Positions 23,484-34,772 of a DNA stretch of 64,000 bases are shown here, piece after piece. The DNA comes from Akebia trifoliata (lineage: Eukaryota; Streptophyta; Magnoliopsida; Ranunculales; Lardizabalaceae). The stretch's first letter is position 1. Each line of letters begins with the position of its first letter. The stretch lies in assembly GCA_017979445.1 (NCBI GenBank), contig CM030716.1, positions 13,987,611 through 14,051,610 of the forward strand, given 5' to 3'. The notes beneath the pieces were generated by a model. The model was not told where the DNA came from and did not search any database. It saw nothing but the letters and a program-made list of their open reading frames with translations. The position numbers were made by a program, and so were the translations under genes.

Positions 23484-24329
23484 TTATTCCCAATTGTTCA
23501 AAATCTCCCCTTCCTTGATAGGGTAGATGAGGTGAGAAAGTGGTTTGTTTGGTGGTTCGGTGATGACCATGGTCTCTGGTGGATTATTGTTAGAATTGGG
23601 CATAGCTCCTCCCAAGCTTGGTGGGATGACGACTGATACCCAGTCAATGCCAGTGGGGAAGGGTGAATCTTTTTCTTTGTTCACGGTGATTTTTACTTTT
23701 GTAGGTTTCCTTGTCGTTTCTTTTAAATTCTCGTTGGAATCCCCATTGAATAAGACATCAATGCTCTTCACGAGGGATGGTTGGGACTCAACAACTGAGT
23801 CTTCTTGAATGCGCTGGGATTTGAAACTTACTGTTTTCTTCTTTCTGGCTGGCTTTGTTGGCAATGGTTCCAATAGACTGTTGGGTCTGACTTGTGATTT
23901 CGGGAAGCTGATGCTAATATGAGGAACCTTGCCCAGATTCCAAACGTTTGGTTCACGATTTTGCTTCCTTGCTAGTCGAAGTTCTTTCTTTATGTCATTC
24001 ATATTTGATATATCCTTTTTCGTACATTTGAACCCGAAGTCAAAATAAGGAGTGTGCTTCTTTGCTTCAACTGGCGTAGCTTTCCCATTTCCTCCTGGTC
24101 CTAACCCTTGCCTGGGTCGGTAACCAGCCTTTTTCAAGACTCGACCAATCATCAAATTAGCATTTGATAGTTCTGCCTTTACCTTCTCTTTCCCTTTTTC
24201 GACGTGATTAACAACCGTAAACTGATAAGAATGATATAACGCCTTGTCTTTCGTCATCTCTATGTCAATAAAAGGGACGTCTGGAGCTCTCCCAACTGGA
24301 ATCAAGTTTTCTAGTAGTACAGATATCAT
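23484..24329 (-). CDS. Open pol segment with G-patch-like motif (Tat protease-RT linker)
   Basis: This 281-codon frame is open but is part of the element's polyprotein, not a host gene. Around residues 67-83 it reads 'KKAGYRPRQGLGPGGNGK', a glycine-rich motif like the G-patch segment found downstream of protease in Tat-lineage retroelements. The rest is Lys/Pro/Ser-rich linker, and the end is 'PIKEGEILNNWE'. Upstream it is out of frame with the protease and downstream it is separated from RT by about 650 bp of degraded sequence. Function is unknown. Confidence 0.65.
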   Translation of the reverse strand: MISVLLENLIPVGRAPDVPFIDIEMTKDKALYHSYQFTVVNHVEKGKEKVKAELSNANLMIGRVLKKAGYRPRQGLGPGGNGKATPVEAKKHTPYFDFGFKCTKKDISNMNDIKKELRLARKQNREPNVWNLGKVPHISISFPKSQVRPNSLLEPLPTKPARKKKTVSFKSQRIQEDSVVESQPSLVKSIDVLFNGDSNENLKETTRKPTKVKITVNKEKDSPFPTGIDWVSVVIPPSLGGAMPNSNNNPPETMVITEPPNKPLSHLIYPIKEGEILNNWE

Positions 24330-24700
24330 CCTCTACCCCATAATAAATTTGATTCTTTGGTGCAAAGAGGAAGGCATTGCCCAGCAATATGGATCCATGG
24401 CCTACCCAGCAGCAAGTTGAAGGTTGTAGGTATCTCCATGACCTCGAATGTTACCTCGAAGGAGCAGGGTCCTATAGTGATTGGTAAATCTATCTCTTCC
24501 AGAGAGTCCCTTCTCGAGCTGTCGAAACCTCGAACAACCTTATTGTTGGGTTTAACATGCGACCAGTCCGCATTAAGTTTTCGAAAGGTTTCGAGAGGAC
24601 AGACATTGAGGGCAGACCATTATCGATTAACGCCCTTGCAACCATCATGCCCTTGCACATGACCATAATATTTAACTATTCAACATGCCCCTGCCCCTCT
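24330..24700 (-). pseudogene. Retropepsin-like protease of element II
   Basis: The minus-strand translation in two frames gives 'ARALIDNGLP' at the catalytic site (the family has DTG or DSG; here DNG), then 'RKLNADWSHV', 'IDLPITIGPCSFEVTFEVM' and 'LLLGRPWIH'. The last is the conserved flap-to-C-terminal block of Tat proteases. A frameshift follows the active site. The enzyme would cleave the Gag-Pol polyprotein, but this copy is broken. Confidence 0.8.
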
Positions 24701-25764
24701 GGCATGAACTCACTTTCTGTGAAAACGATGGGGTTGGGAGCCATGATCTAACCTATTGTTTGTTCTAGCTGTACTAGTGAAGTAGTTGAAGATACATGTG
24801 ATTTTTCCAAAATTCTCAGTAGTGCTTCTTGATGTTCTCTGACTTTTGTAGCAAACCCAGAATGATGATCTGAGCCGGCTATTTGTTCAACTGATCCACG
24901 ATATTGTGCTCACTTTTACGAATGAGCTTAATGAAGTTTGCTGCTTCACTGTCTGCCACTTTCCCCATTTTCTCTTCCTTGCCCTCTTTGTTTATCTTGC
25001 CTTTCCCGTTTTCCTTTCTGTTCTCTTCATCCATTGTTTCTTTTGTTCCTTCCTTGATGTTTATCCCTTTTTGGCACCTTCCTGTTTTGGTCATATGGCC
25101 AATGTCAGCTACCATTGCCTTCTTCATCGTCTCTACCCCTGCTGATGTGGCGATAGTCGTTTCATAGCTCTAAGGGATTACTTGGTTAGAGTTATATATA
25201 AAGGGTTTTGGTGAGCGTATGGTTATTGGGGATGGATCAGGTTTTACATTGAGGATGAGGGGTGGTTGTTGTGTTTTGGCTGTTGTAATGATGGGAGGAG
25301 CTACTTGAGGGACTGGTGAAGTGTAAGGAATGACTAGTGGTGGTCGTGAAGTGTAAGGAATATGAAGGGGTGGTCGAGTCATGTGTATTGAGAACTTGGT
25401 GATGTATATTGTATAATAAGAGGCGGTCGGGTAGTAATATTTGGAATTTGATGAGTGGGATGGATGGTGAGGTCAGCCATTCTGAGGAGTGGTTGCAAGT
25501 TTCGAGGTGGATTTGTTGTGTACTGGTCGATGGTGTGAATTGTTGGTGTTTTTATTTCCTTTGCTAGATGGATCCTGATTTTCGATTCGATGGGAGCTAT
25601 CAGAGCTGATGGGTTAAAATTGAGTTCCCCAAGAATGACATTTACCCTGTGCCCACTTCCCTCTCCAATGTGGGTAGGTAGGGGGTTTTGGTTGATGTTC
25701 TGCTGCTGAGTGGGATTCACTGGTCCATCAAGTATGAGTGTTTTTTATTTATCAAATTTTGCAC
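24701..25764 (-). pseudogene. Gag-protease linker of element II
   Basis: An open piece at 24879-25127 is Lys/Glu-rich and ends 'DSEAANFIKLIRKSEHNIVDQLNK', a block conserved in Tat polyproteins just before protease. The piece at 25170-25720 is Pro/Thr-rich ('TRPPLHIPYTSRPPLVIPY') and low in complexity. Several frame changes lie between them. Confidence 0.6.
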
Positions 25765-26686
25765 TTAGTGCTTGAGTTGCCAGCACTGATCAGTAGAGTG
25801 CCCCGGTGCACCCATATGAAATTCACAAAACAAGCTGGGGTTATACCCTAGTCCTTTCGCAGCCTCTGGATTTGGTGGTCGTTTTGTGAGGTACTCTCCC
25901 TTAAGCAAGATCGGAAGTAATTTTGTCAACGTCATAAGCAATCTGGTGAATACCCTATTTACTCTATTGGGCCGTGCTTGTTGATTTTGCCCATACTGTG
26001 GAGCTGGTTGTGCTTGCGGAGGAACTGTCCAGAAGGGATTCTGCGGTGCTGGAGCCCAAGCAGCTCGAGGTACTGGCGTCCAAGGGACTTGTGGTGCCGG
26101 TGATCTTTGAACTGGTGCCTGAATAAAAAGAGGTTGGCTAGGTTGTACATTGTTGACCTGTGTCTCTTCTCTTTTCTTCGCCACAGGCACTGGCTTTCTC
26201 TGAGAGGGAATCCCTGTTGCTGTTCCCAAACTTGTAAAATCAAATATCAAATCGGTTCGGATCCCATCCTCGACCCGATCTGCTACTTGTACCAGATTTG
26301 ACAATATGCCCGTAGTGTGCCCCACCAAATGGGTATAAAAGGCGTGCCCTAGGGTCGAGATAAATGTGGTGATCATCTCTTGTTCAGTCATTGCAGGCCT
26401 CACTTGTGAAGTAGATTTCCGTCACCTCTGGCTTTTTCACTGTCTCCCTTTACTTTCGTGTCATTTTGGCCATGTCATTCCGGTCTAGACCTACATCCGT
26501 ATTGAACCGATAATTGTGCTAGAACATTTCAGTTAGGTCCTGCCAGTTCTTAATGAGTGTATGGTCCAATCTAGAAAACCATTTGAGGGATGCTCCCGTT
26601 AAGCTTCTTTGGAACAACTGCACCAGTAGCCTATCATCTTCGCCGTATTGGCACATAGAACTGCAATATAGTTTTAGGGGCGACAG
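25765..26686 (-). pseudogene. Gag of element II, C-terminal part
   Basis: The translation contains the gag helical core ('LLVQLFQRSLTGASLKWF', 'NWQDLTEMF', 'DRNDMAKMTRK'), then 'AMTEQEMITTFISTLGHAFY', a Pro/Gln-rich stretch, and near the end 'KGLGYNPSLFCEFHMGAPGHSTDQCWQLKH'-type sequence with a CCHC-like zinc knuckle (C, H, H and C visible). Stops occur near 26,510 and 26,440. The N-terminal half lies beyond the solo LTR, at 27,923-28,503. Confidence 0.8.
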
Positions 26687-26691
26687 AGGAC

Positions 26692-27922
26692 TGATGAGAC
26701 TATCGTTGTTCTTCTCACCGGAGTTAATAATAATCTTAGTTTTACCTTACTTGTGGGGCAAGTAGGGGATCGAACCCAAGAGAAAGGAGGAATAGAGCTA
26801 TGCTAAGAAGATAAAATTCAAATTAACTAAAAGGAATTAAAACTGTTTTTCTTTGTATTTTTGAACTTATAAGAAGATGTAAAATTGCTAGAAAATAAAC
26901 TAAAGTAAATGAAATTAAAAGCAAGTAAACTTATGAATTAAAACACCATTGGAGGTGGATCTACCTAAAACATGTTAATGAGCAATTTCTAGTCTCTAGC
27001 CTTTTTATAACTCAATCATAAGGGCTTGGTGTTAGCTCCTTAGATCGGAAAGTTTTGCAATTAAAATGAAATAAAGGAACAAAAACAAAGTAGAATTTCT
27101 TGAGAACTTCTTACTACAAATTATCTAATTTAAGCATACTTTATCTTGATCTAATCTAAGCATAAAGTATCTATATTAAGAATAAAATGTGCAAGAAACT
27201 TAAAGAGAATTCATAAGCATTTTAAATAAAAGAAAGACATAAAATTAGAAATAACACAAGAACTTGCTCTAGGCTTTTCCACTCTCCAATGGAGGGGAAC
27301 TTAGCCTAATGTCATTGCAAGAGAGGGAAGACAAGAGATGAAAGAACTTTTCTTCATTTCATGGAGAAAATTACAACTTCTTCTTCTTCTACTTCTTACA
27401 AGACTAGTTAACCAAAAGAAAATAACTAGAAAATGAAAATACAAAAAATAAGAGAATAGGCAAAGAGCCTTAGATTAAAGGAGTCTTGGATAAGAAAACC
27501 AAGATGGGACCCTTTCTCTAGAAATGAAGGCTCTATTTATAGAGAAAAATGTGTGTAGAAGAGTCTAAAAGTAGCCTCCACTTTTCTTTGCACAAAAAGA
27601 CAAAAGAGGAGAATATGAGTTAAGGATTAGGGCATTCCAAAGGATTAGGGCATTCCAAAGTGTTAGGGCATTCCAAAGTGGGCCCAAATGCTTTTGCCTT
27701 GAGATTTTGATTCCAAATTGTTGATTTTCTGCACAAGAAACACACGTAATTAGATTTATCTAGTAAATGAATTTATTTATATATAATTCAGCCTAATTAA
27801 CATGCAACGTGGTGGTTTGAGGCTTATCATGATTATTATCTTAATATAGAGAAATAGGTACAAAAATCAAGATAAATATCCGGAAAATGTGCGTATAATT
27901 GAGTGTTTGGAGACACTCATCA
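26692..27922 (-). mobile_element. Solo LTR nested in gag
   Basis: The block starts TGATGAGACT and ends ACACTCATCA, giving TG...CA ends with a 7 bp inverted repeat. It is flanked by a perfect 5 bp duplication, AGGAC, at 26687-26691 and 27923-27927. On the minus strand a TATA box (CTATAAATAGAG) lies near 27,533-27,545, about 380 bp from the LTR start, so it is minus-oriented. No coding sequence, primer site or second LTR is present, so a solo LTR left by recombination is the best reading. The family is unknown. Confidence 0.85.
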
Positions 27923-28503
27923 AGGACACCCCACCCCACTATACTTCTCAAACTCTGGACATTTGAACTTGACCGGTAATTGAGCATTGGGGTAAAAACA
28001 GAGGTCTTTGAACCGAGTTCCACTCATAATATTGAGGCCTTTCATCCTCCTCATTTCTTCTTATAATAACTCGATTTGTTGAGCCCTTTTTCATCTGTTG
28101 CACTTTTGGCCTATGTGGCCCTATACTCGTATTCACCATCAGGAATGATCACAGGGGGTGGTTGATTCTGTGGAATATAGAGCGAGGGCCCTGGGTATTC
28201 TGGCATTGTGGGTGGCAAGGTAGTCTGTGGTCCCTACGGAGGTTGCTCGGGTTGATCCTGATTTGACCCTGATGCATGGTGCTGCACTGTCTGGGCTTGT
28301 ATAAAACTGACGTTGGCTAACATGACACTCATCATCTTTTCTTGCCTCTCGATCATTTCCAATAGTGTTGTTATCCTTGCGTCAACCTCTGACATTTCGG
28401 CTGCAGCGGGCTGTGCTACTTCGGAAGTACTCATGGTAACTGTGGCAGATCTGAGAAAATACGGAGGTTCCTCTAGCTGCTTATATTTCTTTCGTTTGGC
28501 CAC
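27923..28503 (-). pseudogene. Gag of element II, N-terminal part
   Basis: The frame at 28234-28503 starts 'MAKRKKYKQLEEPPYFLRSA' and includes a coiled-coil-like stretch 'EVDARITTLLEMIERQEKMM', typical of Tat gag N-termini. A stop near 28,233 and frame changes follow. Near 27,930-27,960 'KFKCPEFEKYSGVGCP' marks the conserved gag start of the core, which the solo LTR then interrupts. Confidence 0.75.
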
Positions 28504-28599
28504 CTTTGGGTACAGAAGACCAAGCGTTACTATCTTGTTTTACAAAAAAAAATACATGACGTTTTATTAGGTCGGGTAAAGTTATTTATTTTAAAGTAA

Positions 28600-29215
28600 A
28601 CAAGTTTTAAAGAAAAGAGTTCTTCGACACGGAGTCGACATCAACGCGAAGTCGGCATCAGTACGGGACTGGCAAAACATTTTGAAAAAGAATTACATCA
28701 GTCAGAGCTGGCATCGACACGGAGTCGATAAAACCTTTTTTTTTAAATGAATTCCATCAGCACGGAGCTGGCATCGACACGGAGTCGGTAAAATTTAAAA
28801 ACGATTTCATCAGCACGGAGCTGGCATCGACACGGAGTCGATAAAATTTAAAAATGATTACATCAACACGGAGTCGGTAAAATTTTTGAAAGATGAATTC
28901 TATCAGCATGGAGCTGGCATCGAGACGTAGTCGTTAAAATTTAAAAACGATTTCATCAGCATGGAGCTGGCATCGACATGGAGTCGGTAAAATTAAAAAT
29001 GATTACATCAGCACGGAGCTGCCATCGATCCGAAGTCGATAAAAAAATTTTTAAAAATGAATTCTATCATTACAGAGCTGGCATCGACACGAAGTCGATA
29101 AAATTTAAAAATGATTTCATCAGCATGGAGCTAGCATCGACATGGAGTTGTTAAAATTTAAAAACGATTTCATTAGCACGGAGCTGGCATCGACACGGAG
29201 TCAGTATGACATTTT
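28600..29215. repeat. ~50-60 bp hairpin repeat block between ORF1 and gag
   Basis: A unit built from two adjacent short inverted repeats recurs about ten times: CAGC-ACGGA-GCTG followed by 'gcat' and CGAC-ACGGA-GTCG, then 'gataaaatttaaaaatgatt' or a variant. Loop bases are largely shared, while the stems differ. One early copy has CAGT-ACGGG-ACTG, still paired. Repeats at this place, between ORF1 and gag, are known in Ogre-type elements. Confidence 0.85.
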
Positions 29216-29511
29216 GCAAAAGTAGATTAACTGATGGGTTATGGACTTGATTCGAAATCAGATATGAGTCGTGGACCCAATCTGAGATGGTTATGGGTTG
29301 TGGACCCATTTGAGGTGGATTATTAGTTGTTGTGTTACCCCTTTGACAACATTTTGGTGAATCCTGAGATTGAATTTTGTACACCAACCCATTAAATAAT
29401 TCATTTATGCAATGATTTTTCACAAAGAAACTAAAGGAAATTTTATTGAACTATTGAAAATTATTTGACAGATAAGATTTTCCTTGAATAACAACTTTCA
29501 ATAACTCTGAC

Positions 29512-30632
29512 TTAGATTTTTTTACATGGACGCTTGGATTTGTTTTGATTGTCATCAGGATTGCTAAGACAATTAGGCTTGCTTCTCTTGGTTCTAATGA
29601 CTAGCTCTTTAAATTCTACTGGTCCATCTGGATATCCTAAGGTGTGCTTGTTCCAAGCCTTCTCAATGAGATGCACTAACTTTTCCGTCAATGGTTCGGG
29701 AAAAAAGAATTTTTTGGGTTAAGGCAGCGAAAACTCTATAGGCATTCCGTACTGTTCTGGTATTAAGGCAGGTTGGTAAAAAGCTGTCTTCTCCAGTCCA
29801 ATCAAACGGACATAATAGGATCATTTAGTACCTAAAACAAGGTTGTCAGCCATCCACCAAGGGCATCTCAAACCAATATGACGGGCAAGGTGAGAATCCA
29901 ACCATTTGCTCCAAGCCTTGACTGAGTTGTGACGCACTAATATGTTTCTTTTGGAAAAGTACTCTGGCCTATACTCGAGGGTTAAAGGAATGTCCACAAT
30001 TTTAAAACGATCGCAAAGCCACATATAAAGTAGGTGAGGACATCCTTTGAAACCTCTTCCCTCACAATTTTTTGTGGCATCTAGACCTGAGAAGGTTTCA
30101 ACTAGAATAAGAGGTACATGATTGGCTTTTCTGGAGAGTTGGGAAGCTACGTCTATGAAGGACTCACGGACAGTTTGACCCTCACTTTTGGAGGTCAGTA
30201 TGTATTGGGCTAAGATTCCTAAACACAACCGATAGTCTCAGTGGCTCGCCAGGCTTCTGGTTTTATATTGATAGGATGACTACGGAAGTGGTATGGACTC
30301 AATAAGGGTACTAAATCCAATTTTCCGTTACGGACTAAGGCCTTGGCTTCTTCTTTTGAAATGTTTAAGCCTGTGGCGAGGTCACCGGAATATCCTGTCT
30401 TCAATGAAGGCTTGACTAGAGGACCTGAAGTAGATATCCCCATGATGCCACAATAATCTACATCAGTAGGACACAAGTGCATATGCCCAATGTGGAAGAC
30501 GTGAAGATAATGGTTCCAACGCTTAGCCATGGCGCGCAAAAGGTTCTAATCTATCTCAAACTCGTGGAAGTACAGGGCCCATCTCAATATGAATTTCCCA
30601 AAGTTGAATTTCTCTACGGTGTGCATCCCCAT
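29512..30632 (-). pseudogene. Ogre-type ORF1 (extra ORF upstream of gag)
   Basis: The likely start is the ATG at 30630-30632 (MGMHTVEKFNFGKF). The protein continues through 'RWNHYLHVFHIGHMHLCPT', 'DYCGIMGI', 'CPWWMADNLVLG' and 'YYVRLIGLEK' to a basic tail and a TAA at 29512-29514. It is interrupted by stops near 30,540, 29,821 and 29,725 and by a frameshift near 30,225. The repeated 'WxxHLHVFxIGH' and 'WWM' patterns resemble the ORF1 proteins of Ogre elements, which look related to plant mobile-domain proteins. Its role in the element is not known. Position upstream of gag and size support the assignment. Confidence 0.7.
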
Positions 30633-32868
30633 GATGGTTGTTTTGACTAACTAGTCGATTGGGTTATTGCCTGCAACTAGCATCCTAAGTTGACACGAAA
30701 GAATAATTCAGTACATTTTCAATGTCCATGCAAAACATATATTTGTAAGTCATTTTTTTTTTGTAAATCATTTTTTCCTTTTTTGAAAAATATTTTTCTT
30801 ATCTTGAAATGGGTTGGGACCCGAATTAGATAACTTGAATGTCATTTCGACTTAAATGGTCTGGCCCATCGTGATCGTTAAATCAAGATGAACTGGGTCA
30901 TTATGCATCGCTGCCATATTTAAAATGGATTCTTTATTGGGTTGGTGCACCCATTGATATAATAATTTTGAACAAATAGTTTGATTATCTTGAAGACAAA
31001 ACTGTAACTTCCTGATCTCAACAATTTGTAATGTTTATTTCTGAAAAGCAACCCGGGAACACCCATGATAAGTTCGAGTCGTGACCTATGAGAAGGTTTC
31101 TAGACTCTAGGTTTACTATGTGCAATGCAATTTATCTAGCCACCCTTGCCCTAGTGCACCTATATACCTCTTGAACGTACTCAATCAGACGGTACGTGGT
31201 GACTTGGTTTGATATACCGTATATGTGATAATTTAAGACTCCAACTCACAATCTCTGAAGTCAAAAACAGTCAGTTTAATCCCCAGTTGAGAGGTGGCGC
31301 ACGATGCTGAGCAAGGGCACTCTTAAGTCACCTTTCGTCTAGAATAGATGTTGTCTACCCCCCTAGTACCGTAGCACATCGGGGCAGGATCTCGCTTAGG
31401 CACTGATTTTAACCTAGAAGTATAATTGGTGAACTAAGATTATTTTGATATACCGTATAGGTACGAGTCTAGGGTTGTAGCTTTCATAAATGGTTTTCGC
31501 ATCCCGCGAGGGTACCGACCACATACTAGTACTACGTTGGCAATCGAGACATTTGACCGTGCGGCTTACAATAGGATAAAGGCTCAAGTTACTTCAACAT
31601 GGGTGCATCGATATACTTTTCAGAATCACCCGATCAAACGATACTGATGCCCCAGTTTTATATACCCTACGGTACGTGATTGGAGTTGTGGTTCTCATGA
31701 ATGACGTCGCATCTCTGGGGAGACCGTGCCACGTACTAGTGCCACATTAGCTATTAGGGACATGCAAGCGTGCACTACAATAAAGTAAACGTGCTAGTAG
31801 TGTGTAAATAGGGTTGGGTGTGCCTGGGGCATTTTCCAAATGAGTGGGCCCGTGGGCCAAATCAAACCATTCATACATAGATGTCACATAGATCAAAGAC
31901 TACCAAATCCATCACATCCACATTCAGATCATGTAGGCACATTAAAATATACCTATAGAGACCATGGCTTTTTAAATAGTTAGTCACAATGATAGCACAT
32001 TCATAGTTAGGTATCGACCAATCCATTTTTTTAACGAATGAACTAATAATAAAATGACTTTTCTTGTTATTTTTTATTTTTTATGGTCCAACCAATGATC
32101 GCTTTGAATTTTCATTTTGATGAATCAAAAAGTGGTGAGCGGTACGCCCTGAGTTTAACAAAAAAAATGATCCGTTTGATCTTTTGAAGCTTTAAAACTT
32201 AAAATAAAAAATAAAGTCCAAGAGGAAAGTTGCCAAGACTGGTGTAAGGAACAAACTGAGAAAAAAAAAATTTGTGCTCATTTGAGGCACATTGCCTCTG
32301 GTTTTTTGCTTGGGCCAAATTTTTTTTTATGCTTTTTTTTCTACTCATTTTGTATCCTTATGCAAAGTCGAACGAAAATGTTAATGGAAACGATAGTAAA
32401 CAGACTCAAAAATCGATTTCAACTTGTCAAAATCTTGATAACTTTGTCACATTTGAAAGAAAATTTCGTTCTACCTCAAATCGATATGCTATAATAGTTA
32501 ATCGAAGATCGGACGAGAAAGTTACAATCAATTTAAGTTCGACTATCCATTCAGTAAAAAAAAATAAAAACGTTTTCTTTTTTTTTTTCTTTTTACTCAT
32601 TTTGAGGCACATTGCCTCTGGTTTTTGGTTTGGGCCAAAAAAAATTTTATTTTTTTTTATTTTTTATGATATGCATGCTTAAAAGAAATATAATCGGATA
32701 ACTAAAGAAAAAAATAGATTTTTTTTTATATATTAAACTCAAGGGAGTACACAAAGAAAGAGAAACTCACCTAAACAACAAATACAACAAATAATGTTAG
32801 CTTGCAAATAAGAATATTTTATATTTTTTTTCAAAATGACCGAGTTGACGCAAGGGTAGAGCCTTCCG
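30633..32868 (-). other. 5' leader of element II
   Basis: The region is non-coding and shares long segments with 7,900-9,200 of element I. It contains a direct repeat of about 55 bp ('gaggcacattgcctctggtt' followed by a 'tttgggccaaa' variant) at about 32,284-32,330 and 32,603-32,650, itself containing the inverted repeat GAGGC/GCCTC. The plus-strand ORF at 32272-32682 spans both copies and is not a gene. Confidence 0.6.
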
Positions 32869-32886
32869 TCCCCAATGGAGTTGTCA
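32869..32886 (-). other. Mutated primer-binding site of element II
   Basis: The minus strand reads TGACAACTCCATTGGGGA, three bases from the LTR end. Compared with element I (TGGCGACTCCGCTGGGGA), the two changes nearest the tRNA end are G-to-A on this strand, as expected from decay of methylated cytosines on the other strand. Confidence 0.6.
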
Positions 32887-32889
32887 AGC

Positions 32890-34767
32890 TGTGGACACGT
32901 GATTTGTTCAATTTTGAATATATCATCCACTTTGGGGGGTTTTGGAGTCGTCACCATTCATATTTGAAAATGGGTGTGAATGGTCACCCGATGACATATT
33001 TTTGAAAATTACGTTATTTTGTCATTTGATGACACTCTCGTACGGATAAGGTATACTTGGTCCAACTTTTGATTCAAGGTAAGGGGATCCATTTTATGGA
33101 GTAGGGAAGGTGTTAAGCACCCTATTCCATCCACCGTTGGTGGTAACCTCAAATTCGATCACTTCTTGAAAGTAAAATAAAAAAATAAAATAAATAAAAT
33201 ATAAAAAAATTCAAAAAATCCGATATGTTACCTCGAGTATGAGGAACTTTAATGTTGGTTCAAACCATTGAGGGCACCCTTATTGAAAAAGGGTCCTTTT
33301 GATGATTTAAACCATTGTGGTATGTACAAAAGTGTAGAGAAAGGGATGAGTAGAAGAGGGGGGTTGGAGGGAGTATTCTTTTGTCCAAACCCACCTTGTT
33401 TCTTCCTTGACTTCCTTTGACTTTCCTTGATGAGTCCCTTTGACTTTCTTTGATTTACTTGAGAGAGTTAAGAGTTGAGAGAAAATTGAGAATTGAGAGT
33501 TGAGATGAGTTGAGAGTGGAGGGGATTATAATTTTAGAGGGTACTTTTTCAAATTTTCATTAGGTAGTGAGAGTTGAGAATGAGGGGGGGTTTTATAGAT
33601 TTTGGAAGTTGTTTTTAAGGGTAAAATTGGGTGAAATGAGGAGGTATGGCAGAATGGTGTGGGTTTAAGAGAAAGGTAGGGGTAAATTAGAAGTGTTTGG
33701 AGGGTGTTTGTGTAAGAAGGTCAAATGGATTGTTTTACAACCCAAATGGGTTGAATCTTTCAACCCATTTGGGTCGAGTATTAGGTGAAGGATAATAAAT
33801 GGTGAGGATGGGGTGTAAGAGAGTGATGGATGGGTTGAGTGTTTGGGGAGTAGTGTTTGGATTTGAGAGAATGGGAGGTGTAAGAGGGTGGTTGATGATA
33901 TTTTTGGAGGGTATGGAAAATGATGCCATGTGTTAAAATGGGTGGAAATGAAGAGTTGAGATGAATTGATGGGAGAGTATAAGTGTTTGATTTTAGAGGA
34001 GGGGTGTGGATTTAGATTGTAGATGTGGGTTTTGTAGGGAATGATGTGGGTAGATTAGAGGGAGGTATAGGTTAGGAGTGTGGGTAGATTAGATTTTTTT
34101 AGAGAAAAGGTGATGGGTTGATATGGGTAGATTAGGGGGATGTATAGGTTAGGGGTGTGGGTAGATGATGTTTAGAGAAAAGATGATGGGATAGGTTGGG
34201 GATGAGAGAGGTGAGTTGGGGTGGTGACATGTGTCCCACCTTGATGATTGTAGTAATTGGTTGTGATGTTGGGTTGGGTTGAGAATTGGGCTTGGGTAAT
34301 GAGTTGAGCTTGGGTAGAGTATTGGGTAGGTATAGTGTTGGATTGGGCTTAGGTTGTGGGTTGAATATGAATAGATTTAAGTTGAATGGGCTTGGGTAAT
34401 AGGTATAATAAGAATAAGTTTGGGGGTTGAGTTGAGTGGGCTTAGGTGAGGGGTTGAACAAGAATGGGTTTGGGGGTTGAGTTGAGTGGGCTTAAGTGAG
34501 GGGTTGAATAATAATGGGTTTGGGTTGAGTTGAATGGACTTAGGTAATGAGTAGAATAAAAATAGGTTTGGACTTATGTTGGATTGAGTTGAAGAGTGTA
34601 CAAGGGTGGTGAAGAATTGGGGTTCATAGGCCACGTGGGAATCCTTAGGCCATTTATTGAAAGAAATAGAGGTCTTTTGGAGGTATGGACTTTGAGGGCC
34701 CAATCCGTTTTTTACTATCTTTTTGGGCATTTTGCATTAAGGGCCCGATCAAATTTAGGTGTCTACA
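32890..34767 (-). mobile_element. 5' LTR of element II
   Basis: The LTR is 1,878 bp and pairs with 15297-17108. Termini are TGTGGACACG at the lower end and GGTGTCTACA at the upper end, which form inverted repeats. A minus-strand TATA box (CTATAAAACC) lies near 33,588-33,597. Small indels and many substitutions relative to the 3' LTR show that the insertion is not recent. Confidence 0.9.
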
Positions 34768-34772
34768 GGTTC
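34768..34772. repeat. Target-site duplication GGTTC (upper copy)
   Basis: Matches 15292-15296 perfectly and directly follows the element II LTR end. Confidence 0.9.

Larger units (their letters stand above)
15297..34767 (-). mobile_element. Complete but decayed Ogre-type (Tat lineage) Ty3 retrotransposon, element II
   Basis: The element is 19,471 bp long, with LTRs at both ends, a primer-binding site, a polypurine tract and a perfect GGTTC target duplication. On the minus strand it carries, in order, a long 5' leader, ORF1, a hairpin repeat block, gag, protease, a G-patch-like segment, RT with its own RNase H, a second RNase H, integrase, and a 2.3 kb 3' non-coding region. The extra ORF1 upstream of gag and the duplicated RNase H are hallmarks of Ogre elements in the Tat clade. 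Stops and frameshifts in every domain show it is dead. The gag is split by a solo LTR (26692-27922). Confidence 0.9.

Noticed and set aside
26750..26790. tRNA-like B-box on the minus strand (gggttcgatcccc)
   Set aside because: No A-box, cloverleaf or anticodon arm could be drawn. The motif lies within a solo LTR with exact boundaries, so it is neither a tRNA gene nor a SINE.
32272..32682. 136-codon plus-strand ORF with a hydrophobic segment
   Set aside because: It is antisense to element II, lies in its 5' leader, and is made of two copies of a 55 bp direct repeat.
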